From contig NZ_JAJOZC010000001.1 of assembly GCF_023701695.1 (NCBI RefSeq), positions 3,719,894 to 3,783,893 of the forward strand: a DNA stretch of 64,000 bases. The letters are read 5' to 3'. Origin of the DNA: Streptomyces sp. RKAG290 (lineage in GTDB: Bacteria; Actinomycetota; Actinomycetes; Streptomycetales; Streptomycetaceae). The number at the start of each line of letters is the position of its first letter. Positions within the stretch are counted from its first letter, which is position 1. Position numbers and translations under genes: made by a program. Below, one piece after another: positions 27,791-36,949 of this stretch. The notes under the pieces are model-generated. The model saw only the letters and a program-made list of their open reading frames with translations. It was not told where the DNA came from and searched no databases.

Positions 27791-29335
27791 TCAGTCCTCG
27801 CCGCAGATCCGCAGCCCCTGCGGCGTCGCGCACGGCAGGTGGCCGTGGGTGCGGACGACGTCCTGACCGCTGCCGCGGCTGAGGTAGGCGAGGAAGCTGG
27901 AGGCCAGTGAGTCGGCGGGCGGGCTGCCGTAGGTGTACGCGTACTCGATCTCCCGGTACGGGTAGCTGCTGGTGCCGATCGTGTCGACGGACGGGGTGGT
28001 GCCGTCGATGGCGAGCTGGTGCGCCCCTGCCGGTCTGGTGCCGGAGCGCAGTTCGCTGTAGCCGATCGCGCCGGGGAGCCGGCCGACCGTGGCCAGGACC
28101 TGTTCGGTGGAGTCGAGTTCACAGCGGATGACGGGGGCCTGCGGGTCGTCCTTCGTGGTGCAGTCGCGGGAGGACTGGGCGGGCTCGTTGCGGCCCAGGA
28201 CCCGGCGTTGGAAGACCTCCCGGGTGCCGGAGTTGGCGTCCCGGCTGACCAGCAGCACGGGGAGGTCGGGGCCGCCGACCTCCTTCCAGTTGCGGACGTC
28301 GCCGCGGTAGATCCGGCGGACGGTGTCCCGGGTGAGGTTCTTCAGCGGCACCCGGTCGTTGACGACCAGGCGGAAGAGCGAGACGGCGACGCGGTTCTCG
28401 CGCAGTTGCGGGAAGCCGCTCGGCTTCGGGCCGTCGGAGAGGGCCACGAGGGCCGGCGATCCGGACCGCCCGGCTCCGGCACCCCGTTCGGCCAGTTCTC
28501 TTATCCCGGCGGTGCTGCCGTGCGCGTCCACCGTGACGGTCGCCCCCTCGCACGCCTTGCCGTACTTCACCGCCAGTTCCTGAAGGACCGGCTCGAAGGC
28601 GGTCGAGCCGGTCAGGGTCAGCTCGCCGCGGGCGCAGCCGATCGGGGGCGGGGTGTCGTCGCGCACCAGGATGATGGCGGCCAGCGTGACGACGCAGACG
28701 GTCAGTGCGACGGTGATGAACCGCGCGGCCCGGCCGAACAGCGGGGGCTTCTCGTCGGGGCGGGCCGCCTTGTTCGGCGTCACCTCGCCGTCCCGGATGC
28801 CTCCGGTGACCCGGATCGGGCTGCCCACCCGCCCTCCGGTGAGCAGGACCAGGAGCTTGAAGTGCTCGCCCCGGTTGAGCGGTACGCGCGGCAGCCGGAT
28901 GAGGGAGCCGGTCCCGCGGAGTCCGGCGGCCGGGGTGAAGTGGTCCATCAGGTGGTCGGCGCCGGGGGAGTGGGTGACCGCGATGCCGCGGACCCGGCGT
29001 TCGGAGAACCCGACGACCAGGCCGTGCAGTTGCTCGTCAGGGCCGGTGTAGTCGCCGCGGGTGATGGACTGCGAGCCGTCGTTCTCGATGCGCAGCAGGA
29101 CGAGCGTGGCGTCGGACATGTCCGGGGTCTCGTCGAAGAGTCCGAGCCGTACGTTGGCCCGCGCCTGGCCGGCGTCGCTGCCGATCGGGGTGTCCATCTG
29201 GACCCGGTAGCCGATGCGTTTGCGGCGGGGCACGCGGCGCTCGTACCAGAGCACGCCCACGGAGGCGAGGACGCCCAGCACGGCGGTGAGCACGGCCACG
29301 ATGTTCTCGGCGCTGAACCACTCCACGGCCTTCAC
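27791..29335 (-). CDS. Membrane-tethered PstS-like substrate-binding protein
   Basis: A 514-residue protein with an unusual layout. A TM helix (residues about 8-28) precedes a basic RRVPRRKR segment and a domain of about 170 residues, which by the positive-inside rule is cytoplasmic. A second TM helix lies near 203-223, followed by an extracytoplasmic phosphate-binding-protein-like domain (LTGSTAFEPVLQELAVKY, DAHGSTAGIREL, SRDANSGTREVF). PstS proteins are normally lipoproteins feeding an ABC importer, but no pstCAB genes lie here, so a sensing role is possible. Start: GTG 29335 with AGGAG 5 bases upstream; the ORF extends further without coding character. It is convergent with purA and divergent from the chitinases. 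Confidence 0.82.
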   Translation of the reverse strand: MKAVEWFSAENIVAVLTAVLGVLASVGVLWYERRVPRRKRIGYRVQMDTPIGSDAGQARANVRLGLFDETPDMSDATLVLLRIENDGSQSITRGDYTGPDEQLHGLVVGFSERRVRGIAVTHSPGADHLMDHFTPAAGLRGTGSLIRLPRVPLNRGEHFKLLVLLTGGRVGSPIRVTGGIRDGEVTPNKAARPDEKPPLFGRAARFITVALTVCVVTLAAIILVRDDTPPPIGCARGELTLTGSTAFEPVLQELAVKYGKACEGATVTVDAHGSTAGIRELAERGAGAGRSGSPALVALSDGPKPSGFPQLRENRVAVSLFRLVVNDRVPLKNLTRDTVRRIYRGDVRNWKEVGGPDLPVLLVSRDANSGTREVFQRRVLGRNEPAQSSRDCTTKDDPQAPVIRCELDSTEQVLATVGRLPGAIGYSELRSGTRPAGAHQLAIDGTTPSVDTIGTSSYPYREIEYAYTYGSPPADSLASSFLAYLSRGSGQDVVRTHGHLPCATPQGLRICGED

Positions 29336-29501
29336 CAGCTCTCCTCGGGGGTGCGTGCGCACCCGCGGCCGCCGGCCTGCGGTGCGCGTCACCGTACGTG
29401 CGAAGAAAGGGAGTTGGGGCCGATGGGTGTTTCCTTCGGGCGACGTTCGCCCGCTGTTCGTCCGGTGGTCAGGGGTGAGGTGCGGCCGACCACCGGAGGG
29501 C

Positions 29502-29529
29502 TGGTCTAGACCTTGACAGGTCCAGACCA
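29502..29529 (+). promoter_or_regulatory. Chitinase promoter repeats (copy 1)
   Basis: TGGTCTAGACCT (29502-29513) and AGGTCCAGACCA (29518-29529) flank and overlap a TTGACA -35 hexamer at 29513-29518. The arrangement matches the 12-bp direct repeats known to control Streptomyces chitinase promoters, and the first half resembles a DasR box. The same block recurs before the second chitinase. Confidence 0.8.
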
Positions 29530-29625
29530 ACAGGGATTGGGTGTCGGGGTGCCAGGACGGCCCGCCCGCCGGTGTGCGCGGGGGCCGTGCCCGACGAACC
29601 GTGCCTGTCGAAGGAGTGAGCAGCG

Positions 29626-30507
29626 CTGAACCGCATCAAGAGCGTTCTGACCGTACTGAGCGCCGTCATCGCGACGGCGGCCTTCCTTCCCGCCGCGGCG
29701 AACGCCGCGCCCGCCACCACGGCCTCGGCCCCGTGCGCACCGGTCTGGAGTTCGTCGACCGTCTACCGGGCCGGTGGCGCCGTCTCGCACCACGGCCGCA
29801 ACTGGACGGCGAAGTGGTGGACGCGGAACGACAATCCGGGAGCCACCAGAGTCTGGAAGGACCGCGGGGCCTGTACGGGCGGGGTCTCCGACTTCGTCAT
29901 CAGTGAGGCGGAGTTCGACGAGATATTTCCGGACCGCGACGCCTTCTACACGTACCAGGGCCTGATCGACGCGCTGCACGCCTACCCCCGCTTCGCGAAC
30001 ACCGGGAACGAGGCGACGCGGAGCCGGGAGGCGGCGGCGTTCCTGACGCACGCCGACTTCGAGTCGGTCGGTCTGCAGTACGTCAAGGAGATCAACGAGG
30101 CCAACTACTGGATCAAGTGCGACTACAGCCAGCCCTTCGGCTGCCCGGCCGGTCAGTCCGCGTACTACGGCCGCGGCCCGATCATGTTCAGCTGGAACTT
30201 CAACTACAAGGCCGCCGGTGACGCGCTCGGCCTCGACCTGCTGAACAACCCGTGGCTGGTCGAGCAGGATCCGTCGGTCGCCTGGCAGACCGCCCTCTGG
30301 TACTGGAACACCCAGAACGGTCCGGGCACCATGACCTCGCACCACGCCATGGTCAGCGGGGCAGGCTTCGGTGAGACGATCCGCTCGCTCAACGGGTCGC
30401 TGGAGTGCGACGGCGGCAACCCCGCGTCCGTGGCGGCGCGGGTGGCCAAGTACGAGCGCATCACCGGCATCATCGGTACGAAGCCGGGTTCGGGGCTCAC
30501 CTGCTGA
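29626..30507 (+). CDS. GH19 chitinase paralogue with probable CTG start
   Basis: Secreted family-19 chitinase with an N-terminal carbohydrate-binding module, 293 residues. There is no ATG or GTG in frame: an in-frame TGA lies 9 bases upstream, so the only plausible start is CTG at 29626, with AAGGAG at 29611-29616. The signal peptide then aligns residue by residue with the next gene. CBM5/12-type residues WSSSTVYRAGG and WTAKWWT occur at about 40-70. In the catalytic domain the usual HETGG reads FESVG: the acid Glu is kept but the flanking His, Thr and Gly are changed. The second Glu is kept in YVKEINEANY. Activity may be altered or lost. Confidence 0.8.
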   Translation: MNRIKSVLTVLSAVIATAAFLPAAANAAPATTASAPCAPVWSSSTVYRAGGAVSHHGRNWTAKWWTRNDNPGATRVWKDRGACTGGVSDFVISEAEFDEIFPDRDAFYTYQGLIDALHAYPRFANTGNEATRSREAAAFLTHADFESVGLQYVKEINEANYWIKCDYSQPFGCPAGQSAYYGRGPIMFSWNFNYKAAGDALGLDLLNNPWLVEQDPSVAWQTALWYWNTQNGPGTMTSHHAMVSGAGFGETIRSLNGSLECDGGNPASVAARVAKYERITGIIGTKPGSGLTC

Positions 30508-30575
30508 GGGTGCGGCGGGCGATTCGTGCGCGGCGGGCGGCTGACCGGTCGGACAGTACGGCGTCCCGCATGCTG

Positions 30576-30609
30576 GACGGGCCCGAAGGTTTTTACCTTC
30601 GGGCCCGTC
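30576..30609 (+). terminator. Terminator of the first chitinase
   Basis: A perfect 15-bp stem GACGGGCCCGAAGGT and complement closed by a TTTT loop, with no downstream T-run. Confidence 0.85.
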
Positions 30610-30731
30610 GGCGTCCGGGCGCCGTTGCGGAGTGGCTCCCTCCGTAATCGGCCCTGCTGAAGGCTCCCTTGACGGAGGAGGGTGTGCGGTGCCCTCCGTG
30701 TGGAGGATTCGTCGGGAAGGAATCCCCGCGT

Positions 30732-30759
30732 TGGTCTAGACCTTGACAGGTTCAGACCA
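30732..30759 (+). promoter_or_regulatory. Chitinase promoter repeats (copy 2)
   Basis: TGGTCTAGACCT (30732-30743) and AGGTTCAGACCA (30748-30759) overlap TTGACA at 30743-30748. It is identical to copy 1 except for one base, so the two chitinases are probably co-induced. Confidence 0.8.
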
Positions 30760-30835
30760 GCAGCGCTTGAGTGTCGGTCACCCCCCATGGCGGCGCACCG
30801 ATGAGCTCGGTGCGCCGCGCCTAAGGAGTGCTCAC

Positions 30836-31729
30836 ATGATCAGACGCATCATGGGCCTGCTCGCCGCGCTGGGCGCGGTTGTCGCGACGGTCGTCATTCT
30901 CCCCGCCACCACCGCGTCCGCGGCCGAGTGCGCGGGCGCCTGGAACTCCTCGTCCGTGTACACCGGCGGTGGAGCCGCCTCCTACAACGGCCACAACTGG
31001 ACCGCCAAGTGGTGGACCCAGAACGAGACGCCGGGCAGCTCCGACGTCTGGGCCGACCAGGGAAGCTGTGGCGGCGGCGGTACGGACCCGGGCGACCCCG
31101 GTTCCTCCGCCGGCTTCATCGTCAGCGAGGCGCAGTTCAACCAGATGTTCCCGGGCCGCAACTCCTTCTACACCTACAGCGGGCTGACCGCCGCGCTGGA
31201 CGCCTACCCGGGCTTCGCCAACACCGGCAGCGACACGGTCAAGCGCCAGGAGGCGGCGGCGTTCCTCGCCAACGTCAGCCATGAGACGGGCGGCCTGGTG
31301 TACGTGGTCGAGCAGAACACGGCCAACTACCCCCACTACTGCGACAGCAGCCAGCCCTACGGCTGCCCTGCCGGGCAGTCCGCGTACTACGGCCGCGGCC
31401 CGATCCAGCTCAGCTGGAACTTCAATTACAAGGCAGCGGGCGACGCACTCGGCATCGACCTCCTGGGCAACCCCTACCTGGTCGAGCAGGACGCGGCCGT
31501 GGCCTGGAAGACGGGCCTCTGGTACTGGAACACCCAGAGCGGTCCCGGCACCATGACCCCCCACAACGCCATGGTGAACAGCGCCGGATTCGGTGAGACG
31601 ATCCGCTCCATCAACGGCTCCATCGAGTGCAACGGCGGCAACCCCGCTCAGGTGCAGAGCCGGATCGACAAGTACCAGGCGTTCGTGTCGATCCTCGGCA
31701 CCACGCCCGGGTCGAACCTGAGCTGCTGA
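30836..31729 (+). CDS. Secreted GH19 chitinase with CBM
   Basis: A 297-residue endochitinase cleaving chitin outside the cell. Signal peptide residues 1-30 (IRRIMGLLAALGAVVATVVILP, ending in TASAAE), CBM5/12 about 32-75 with the aromatic binding residues WNSSSVYTGG and WTAKWWT, a Gly/Asp/Pro linker, then the GH19 domain with intact HETGG and the second acid in YVVEQNTANYPHYC. SYYGRGPIQLSWNFNY-like residues (YYGRGPIQLSWNFNYK) mark the substrate cleft. AAGGAG lies 7 bases before the ATG. This copy keeps all catalytic signatures, unlike its upstream neighbour, so it is probably the working enzyme of the pair. Confidence 0.94.
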   Translation: MIRRIMGLLAALGAVVATVVILPATTASAAECAGAWNSSSVYTGGGAASYNGHNWTAKWWTQNETPGSSDVWADQGSCGGGGTDPGDPGSSAGFIVSEAQFNQMFPGRNSFYTYSGLTAALDAYPGFANTGSDTVKRQEAAAFLANVSHETGGLVYVVEQNTANYPHYCDSSQPYGCPAGQSAYYGRGPIQLSWNFNYKAAGDALGIDLLGNPYLVEQDAAVAWKTGLWYWNTQSGPGTMTPHNAMVNSAGFGETIRSINGSIECNGGNPAQVQSRIDKYQAFVSILGTTPGSNLSC

Positions 31730-31746
31730 CCCGCTGAGATCCCGTG

Positions 31747-31790
31747 GACAGGGGGTGCTTCCGGCTTCACGGCCGGAGGCACCCCCTGTC
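31747..31790 (+). terminator. Terminator between the chitinase and PucR genes
   Basis: A long hairpin: GACAGGGGGTGC and TCCGGC pair with GCCGGA and GCACCCCCTGTC, with one mismatch. It lies between convergent genes, so it may act in both directions. Confidence 0.85.
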
Positions 31791-31794
31791 GCCG

Positions 31795-33308
31795 CTACCG
31801 GTCCTCGGTGATGTCCTCGGCGATGTCCAGCGCCCGGAACGCCAGCCACAGGTCGTAGCGGGCGCTCGGCGACCGCAGCAGCGAGCGCTGGAGCACCGTT
31901 TCCAGCCGGGTCAGCCGCTTGCGCATTCCGGGCACGGAGATCTCCAGCGCCTCGGCGGCCGCGCCCAGTTGGGCCTCGCACGCCAGCCAGGTGCGCAGCG
32001 TGGTGTGCGGGTCGGCGGCGCCGGCCGCCCCGGGGATGCCGAGCGGGCGCAGCTGCTGGGCCGCCCAGGAACGGACCGCGGGGATGCGCAGGATCTCGTC
32101 CAGCGAGAGGGCGGGCGCCGTGGTGCCCCCGGCCGGACGGCCGGGACGGGCAGGGTGGGCGTGGCGCGGATGCACAGCGCCAGGTCGAGCGCGGCCTGGT
32201 CGGCGACCCGGTTCAGATCCAGGTCCAGCAGCTCACCGATCAGCCGCAGCCGGGCGGCCAGGGTGTTGCGGTGGATCTTCAGATGCCCGGTCGCGTGCGA
32301 GGAGAAGGCGAGCCAGGACGCGAGGGTCGCCGCGAGCTCCTGACTGCCGGGGTCCTGGCTGCGGCGGGGCAGGTAGCTGAGCAGCGGGGCCAGCAGCGCG
32401 TCGGCCCACCGCGCCCCCTCGGCACCGACCACGAGCGCGGGCTCGGGAGCCGACCCGAAGCGGGCGTGCCGGCCGGGCAGCCCGCGGGCCACGGCCAGCG
32501 CGTGGAACGCCTGGCGGTACGCGGTCGCCGTGTCGGGCAGCGGCACGTCCTCGCTGATGCCCACGACGCAGTCGGCCACCACCGCGGCCACCTCCGGGCC
32601 GAGTTGCCCGTCGGCCGGTTCCGGTCCGGCCGGCGCGATGAGGATCAGATGGCGCGCGTAGACCGGGCACCGGATGATCCACGACCGCCCGCCGGACAGG
32701 TCCGCGCAGATCCGGGCGACCTCGTCACGGCTGTCGCCCGGGCACTCGACGACACAGACCCGGACCGGGTCGGGCAGGCTGGGCTTCAGGGCGCCCGCCA
32801 CCTGGTGCGCGATCGACAGCTGGCCGGTCATGAGTAGATGAAGTACCGCCTCCCGGCCGCGGGACTCCGCCAGATCGACGCGACGGCGCTTGCGCTCGAC
32901 GGTCTCGGCCGCCCAGCACATGGCCAGCGGCAGCGCGGCGTCGGCCACCAGCGTGGGAAGCCCGTCCGGGAGCGGGCGCCGGCCGACCACGCCGAAGACC
33001 GGTGCGGCCACGCCCGACGGGCCGTCCAGGGAGAACAGCAGGGCGGCCTGCGGCCCCTTGTCGAACGCGAGGGAGCGGGCGCCGAGCGCCGTCAGCTCCT
33101 TCGCACCCTCGGCCGCGAGTGCGGCCGATCCGGCGCTCGCGGCATCCGGGTCCCGGGCGACGCCGTGCAGAACGGTGCCGTCGCGGCCGACCAGGCCCGC
33201 CCAGCCGTCCGCACGGCCCGACACCCAGCGCAACAGCTCCTGGGAGCCACCGGCCCGGGCGAGTCCGAGCATCCTCATGACGTCGTCGGCCCGACTCCCC
33301 GCGTGCAC
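31795..33308 (-). CDS. PucR-type transcriptional regulator with two C-terminal HTH modules (frameshifted)
   Basis: About 504 residues after correcting one base. The N-terminal 300 residues form the PucR-like sensory and GGDEF-like region; HRNTLAARLRLIGELLDLDL near residue 360 is the usual C-terminal HTH_30 element. The present frame fails at the C run 32126-32130 (G run on this strand): the next frame continues with TTAPALSLDEILRIPAVRSW and a second HTH-like block, ISVPGMRKRLTRLETVLQ, ending at 31795. The extra G restores a whole-codon length. Start: GTG 33308, with AGGAG about 10 bases upstream. It is divergent from the sliding-clamp gene. Ligand and targets are unknown. Confidence 0.8.
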
Positions 33309-33402
33309 ACTTCCCCCGCTCCTGCCGGAAACCGGAGTGCAGAGTACCGGTTCGGTTGTGCGGACTGATACCTCCGCCCGGCCACACAGTGCGAACTGAA
33401 TC

Positions 33403-33522
33403 TTTACCGGCCCCTACCCACCGGCCTAGAGTCCGAACGCGGTTGCGGGCCTTTCGGGGGAGAGGCACGGGGGACGACGGCAGCGGCTCACGGGGGTGGC
33501 CGCTGCCGTCGGCCGCAACCGC
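33403..33522 (+). promoter_or_regulatory. Promoter and nested-hairpin leader before the DnaN homologue
   Basis: TTTACC (33403-33408), an 18-base spacer and TAGAGT (33427-33432) make a plausible promoter with its start near 33439. Exactly there a structure begins: an outer 10-bp stem (33439-33448 with 33513-33522) encloses a perfect 11-bp inner stem (33476-33486 with 33500-33510). It could be a structured 5' leader or a small RNA. Confidence 0.5.
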
Positions 33523-33601
33523 CGCTGCGCGCCGCGTTGTCAGTGGTGACCCTTAGCGTCGGAGACCAGAGATGGTCGGCGCACGAGGAGAGGTCACCAC
33601 C

Positions 33602-34725
33602 ATGGAGTTCCGGATCGAGCGCGGCGTACTGGCCGACGCCGTCGCCTGGGCGGCCCGGGTGCTGCCCACGCGGTCACCCGTTCCCGTGCTGGGCGGTCTG
33701 CTGCTGGAAGCGGCGGACGGCCGGCTGTCCGTCTCCGGCCTCGACTACGAGGCATCCGCCCGGATCGAGGTGGACGCCGGGACCGAACGGCCGGGCCGGG
33801 TGCTGGTCATGGGCCGCCGGCTGCTGGACGTGTGCCGGGTGCTGCCCGAGGGGCCGTGGAGTGCGCGGTGGAGGGCTCCCGGTTCACGGTGACCGGCGGC
33901 GGCGCGGGCTTCGGACTGTCGGTGCTGCCGCTCGACGACTACCCGGCGCTGCCTCCGCTGCCGGAGGTCCTCGGGGCCGTGGACAGCCAGGAGTTCGCGG
34001 CGGCCGTCGCGGACGTGACGGTGGCGGCGGGCCGGGACGACACGCTGCCGACGCTCACCGGTATCCGGCTGGGACTCGACGGTGACCGGATGACCCTGGC
34101 GGCCACCGACCGGTACCGCTTCGCGGTCCGCACCCTCGGGTGGAAGCCCGCGGCGGCCGGTGTGTCGGCCGATGTCGTGGTCTCGGCCCGCAGGCTCACC
34201 GAGATCGCCCGCTCCTTCGGCCGCTCCGGCCTGGTCAGCCTGGCGCTGGACAACGGCTCGGCGGGCTTCGAGCTGGCCGGGATGCGCACCACGGTGCGCC
34301 TGCTGGACGGCCGGCTGCCGCGCCACGACAAGCTGTTCGCGATGAAGGACCCGGTGACGGCGGTGACCGACCTCGAGCCCTTGGTCGAGGCGGTGAAGCG
34401 GGTCTCGGTGGTGGCTGACGGCGACAGCCCGCTCCAGTTCGCCTTCCGGCCGGACTCCGTGCTTCTGCAGGCCGGCTACGAGGACGACGTGGCGTCCCAG
34501 CGGCTGCCTGCCGAACTGGCGGGCACCGACGAGCTGACGGTCGCCTTCAACCCCACCTACCTGATGGACGCGCTGTCCTCGTTCGACACCCCGGTGGTCC
34601 GGTTCCACCTGATGGGGCCGGGGCAGCGCGCCATGGTCACCGGACATGCGGACCGCGAGGACGCGACGGGTCTGCTGGAGGGGCCCCACCAGCACCTGCT
34701 CATGTCGGTCAAGCCGCTGTTGTAG
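33602..34725 (+). CDS. DNA polymerase III beta subunit (sliding clamp) homologue (frameshifted)
   Basis: Sliding-clamp family protein of about 374 residues, the size of DnaN, made of three clamp domains. The N-terminus MEFRIERGVLADAVAWAARVLPTRSPVPVLGGLLLEA is typical of the first domain, and PTLTGIRLGLDGDRMTLAATDRYRFAVR of the second. The C-terminus, HLLMSVKPLL, replaces the usual LIMPMRL. The frame breaks after LPEG at the GGGG of 33850-33853, and one G restores it. ATG 33602 has GAGGAGAGG upstream. The chromosomal dnaN normally sits beside dnaA; dnaA is not here, so this is probably a second clamp, perhaps for repair or a specialised polymerase (inference). Confidence 0.85.
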
Positions 34726-34782
34726 GCGCGGGGCCGGGCTGACTGCGCCCGGCCCCGCACCCCTCCCGCGTCCCTGCTCCGG

Positions 34783-36795
34783 CTACTTGGTGAAGTAGAA
34801 GTACTTCCAGGCGCCGTGGGTGGTCGTGTTCAGGAAGTCACCCGACTCGCTGTCCACGTACGAGGCGCGGGCACGCATCCGGTAGCCCGTGTCGTGGGCG
34901 CCGGTCAGCGTCACGATCGACTTGCCGTTGGTGCCGAGCTTGAAGTACTGCTGGCCCGCGTCGTACCACTTGCCCTGGTAGTAGATCTCCAGGGCGAGCC
35001 GGTACTTGCGGTTCTTGAAGTAGCTCATCGTCGTGGTGAAGGCCGGGTCGGTCTTCTTGTGGAAGTACGCGTACGAGGTGGAGCCGATCTTCGCCGTCCG
35101 GTACTGCTTGGAGACGGTGGTCGAGACCCTGACCTTCGCGTACGCCGTGGACGTGACCGTCCTGGGCGCGTAGCGGCCGTCGCCCTTGAAGACGGCGGTG
35201 ACGGTGGTGTCCCGGGTCATGTCGACCGTGGCGGACAGATTGCCCTTGGAGCTGACCTTGCCGGTCTTCACCAGCTTCCTGGGCTTGTCCGTGCCGTACG
35301 GGTCCGCCCACAGTTCGACGGTGCGGCTGCTGTACGTCGTGCCGAGGTGCGCGGTGAACGACACGTCGGTGCCGTAGGCGTACAGCGCCTTGTTGTGGTT
35401 CAGGGTCAGCGAGGTGGCCGCTCGGGAGACGGCGACCTTGTCGCTGCCCGAACCCGGGGAGTGGGTGGCGTCGCCCGCGTACGACACCTTGTAGGTGACC
35501 GTGCCGCCGGCGGGCGGGGTGTCGGTGAAGGAGAACGTGCCGTTCGACTTCAGGGCCACCGCGGGCAGGGCCTTGCCCTTGGCCGACTCGAGGTCGGTAC
35601 GTGTCACCGTGGCCTTGGCGCCCGCGGCGAACGCGCTGTTCGACGCGGCCTTGCCGGTGACGGTGAGCTTCTTGCCGCGCGTCGCCTTCGCCGGGGCGGT
35701 GACCGTGACCGTGGTCACGGACCTGACGGGGTCGGTGAGCACCCGCAGCGAGCGGACACCGTTGCTGTTCACGGTGAGGGCGAAGAGCCGGCTGGTGTCC
35801 GGTGCCCAGGCCAGGCCGGCCGGGTCCAGGGTGTCCGAACCGCTGGTGTAACCGGTGTTGGGGAAGTCGTACGTCCGCACCGGCTTGGCGGTGACGCCCT
35901 GCTTGTACACGTAGACGTCCGGCTCGTACCAGCCGTCGATGCCGGCGGCGACCGTCCCGTCCGGGGCGATGTCGACGGCGTTGGGGTACGCGTCGGACGG
36001 GTACGCGATGTCGGGCTTGAGGTCCGAGGTCCGGTACACCTGGTGGGTGTACGGAGCGCCGCTGGCGACCACGAGCTGCGAGCCGTCCGGGCTGAGCGCG
36101 AGGTCGCGCAGGTTGCTCCCGTTCGCGAAGAGGTACGCGGTCCGCACGGCCGTGCCCGAGCCCACGTCGTACGTGGCGAGCTCCGTCGGACTCTGGCTCT
36201 CGATACCGGCGGCCAGCACGTCGGGCGCGCCCGGGGTGGAGGCCAGGGTCGGCGCGTAGGTCCAGGTGCCGTTCGTCTCCTGGCCCAGGTCCACGACCGG
36301 CTCGGCGCCGCTCAGGTCGAGCGAGCCGAGGTGGCCCGAGCCGCCCCCGGCGTACCCGAACCAGAGCTTGCCGCCCGCGAGCGCCGGGTACTTCGGGCCC
36401 GTGCCTTCGCCGGTGGCGTACCGGGCCGACTCCTTGAGGGCCGCCGTGTCGATGGTGACGATGGCATCGGCGCCAGGTACGGCGGCGAAGAGGGTGCCGG
36501 AGTCGGCGGACAGGTCGAGGCCGGTCACCCCGGGCAGCGACGGGATCGTCGCGACGACCGCGCCGTTGTAGTCGGCGACGAGGACCTTGCCGCCGACCGG
36601 GTCGCTGATGAAGACCCGCTTGTGCACGCCGTCGGCGACGATGTCGCCGACGGACGCGGCAGGAAGGATTCTGCTGGAGTCGGCGGCGGCCGGATTCGCC
36701 GCACCGCCGACCAGTACCACTGAGCTGAAGAGGACCGCGAGCGAGGTCGCGGTGGAGATTCTTCGCGTACGCAAGATGCTGATGTCTACCCCCAC
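34783..36795 (-). CDS. Secreted beta-propeller/Ig-like repeat protein
   Basis: A 670-residue exported protein. Signal peptide at about residues 12-39 (SLAVLFSSVVLVGGAANPAAA). Residues about 45-330 form a YVTN/WD-like beta-propeller: repeated blades such as HKRVFISDPVGGKVLVADY and SADSGTLFAAVPGADAIV. Residues about 345-550 are two Ig-like (Big-type) domains with TVTAPAKATRGKKLTVTGKA, and the last 110 residues are a Lys/Tyr-rich beta domain found in similar Streptomyces proteins. There is no sortase motif or TM anchor at the end. The role could be adhesion or cell-surface display. The GTG start at 36795 has no clear ribosome site, so the start is uncertain within about 30 residues. Confidence 0.82.
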   Translation of the reverse strand: MGVDISILRTRRISTATSLAVLFSSVVLVGGAANPAAADSSRILPAASVGDIVADGVHKRVFISDPVGGKVLVADYNGAVVATIPSLPGVTGLDLSADSGTLFAAVPGADAIVTIDTAALKESARYATGEGTGPKYPALAGGKLWFGYAGGGSGHLGSLDLSGAEPVVDLGQETNGTWTYAPTLASTPGAPDVLAAGIESQSPTELATYDVGSGTAVRTAYLFANGSNLRDLALSPDGSQLVVASGAPYTHQVYRTSDLKPDIAYPSDAYPNAVDIAPDGTVAAGIDGWYEPDVYVYKQGVTAKPVRTYDFPNTGYTSGSDTLDPAGLAWAPDTSRLFALTVNSNGVRSLRVLTDPVRSVTTVTVTAPAKATRGKKLTVTGKAASNSAFAAGAKATVTRTDLESAKGKALPAVALKSNGTFSFTDTPPAGGTVTYKVSYAGDATHSPGSGSDKVAVSRAATSLTLNHNKALYAYGTDVSFTAHLGTTYSSRTVELWADPYGTDKPRKLVKTGKVSSKGNLSATVDMTRDTTVTAVFKGDGRYAPRTVTSTAYAKVRVSTTVSKQYRTAKIGSTSYAYFHKKTDPAFTTTMSYFKNRKYRLALEIYYQGKWYDAGQQYFKLGTNGKSIVTLTGAHDTGYRMRARASYVDSESGDFLNTTTHGAWKYFYFTK

Positions 36796-36949
36796 GGTGA
36801 AGAGGGCCGCATGGCACCCGGAGATGAGAACGGGGTGCGGCCCAGGACCGCAGGGTATGTCATGACCTTCACAGGTTTTACACAGGTGCCCAGGTGGGGG
36901 CGTCGGCGGACCCGGCCAGGCGCCGGACTCGTGCCGTGACCCTCTCCGG

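Larger units (their letters stand above)
30508..30835. other. Intergenic region between the twin chitinases
   Basis: 328 bases. It holds a strong terminator hairpin (30576-30609), the second set of chitinase promoter repeats (30732-30759) and the second ribosome site. The stretch 30610-30731 shows nothing I can name. Confidence 0.6.

Noticed and set aside
29541..29906. Plus-strand ORF with an ATG at the start of the first chitinase
   Set aside because: It is in another frame. The chitinase frame from CTG 29626 has the signal peptide, CBM and catalytic domain.
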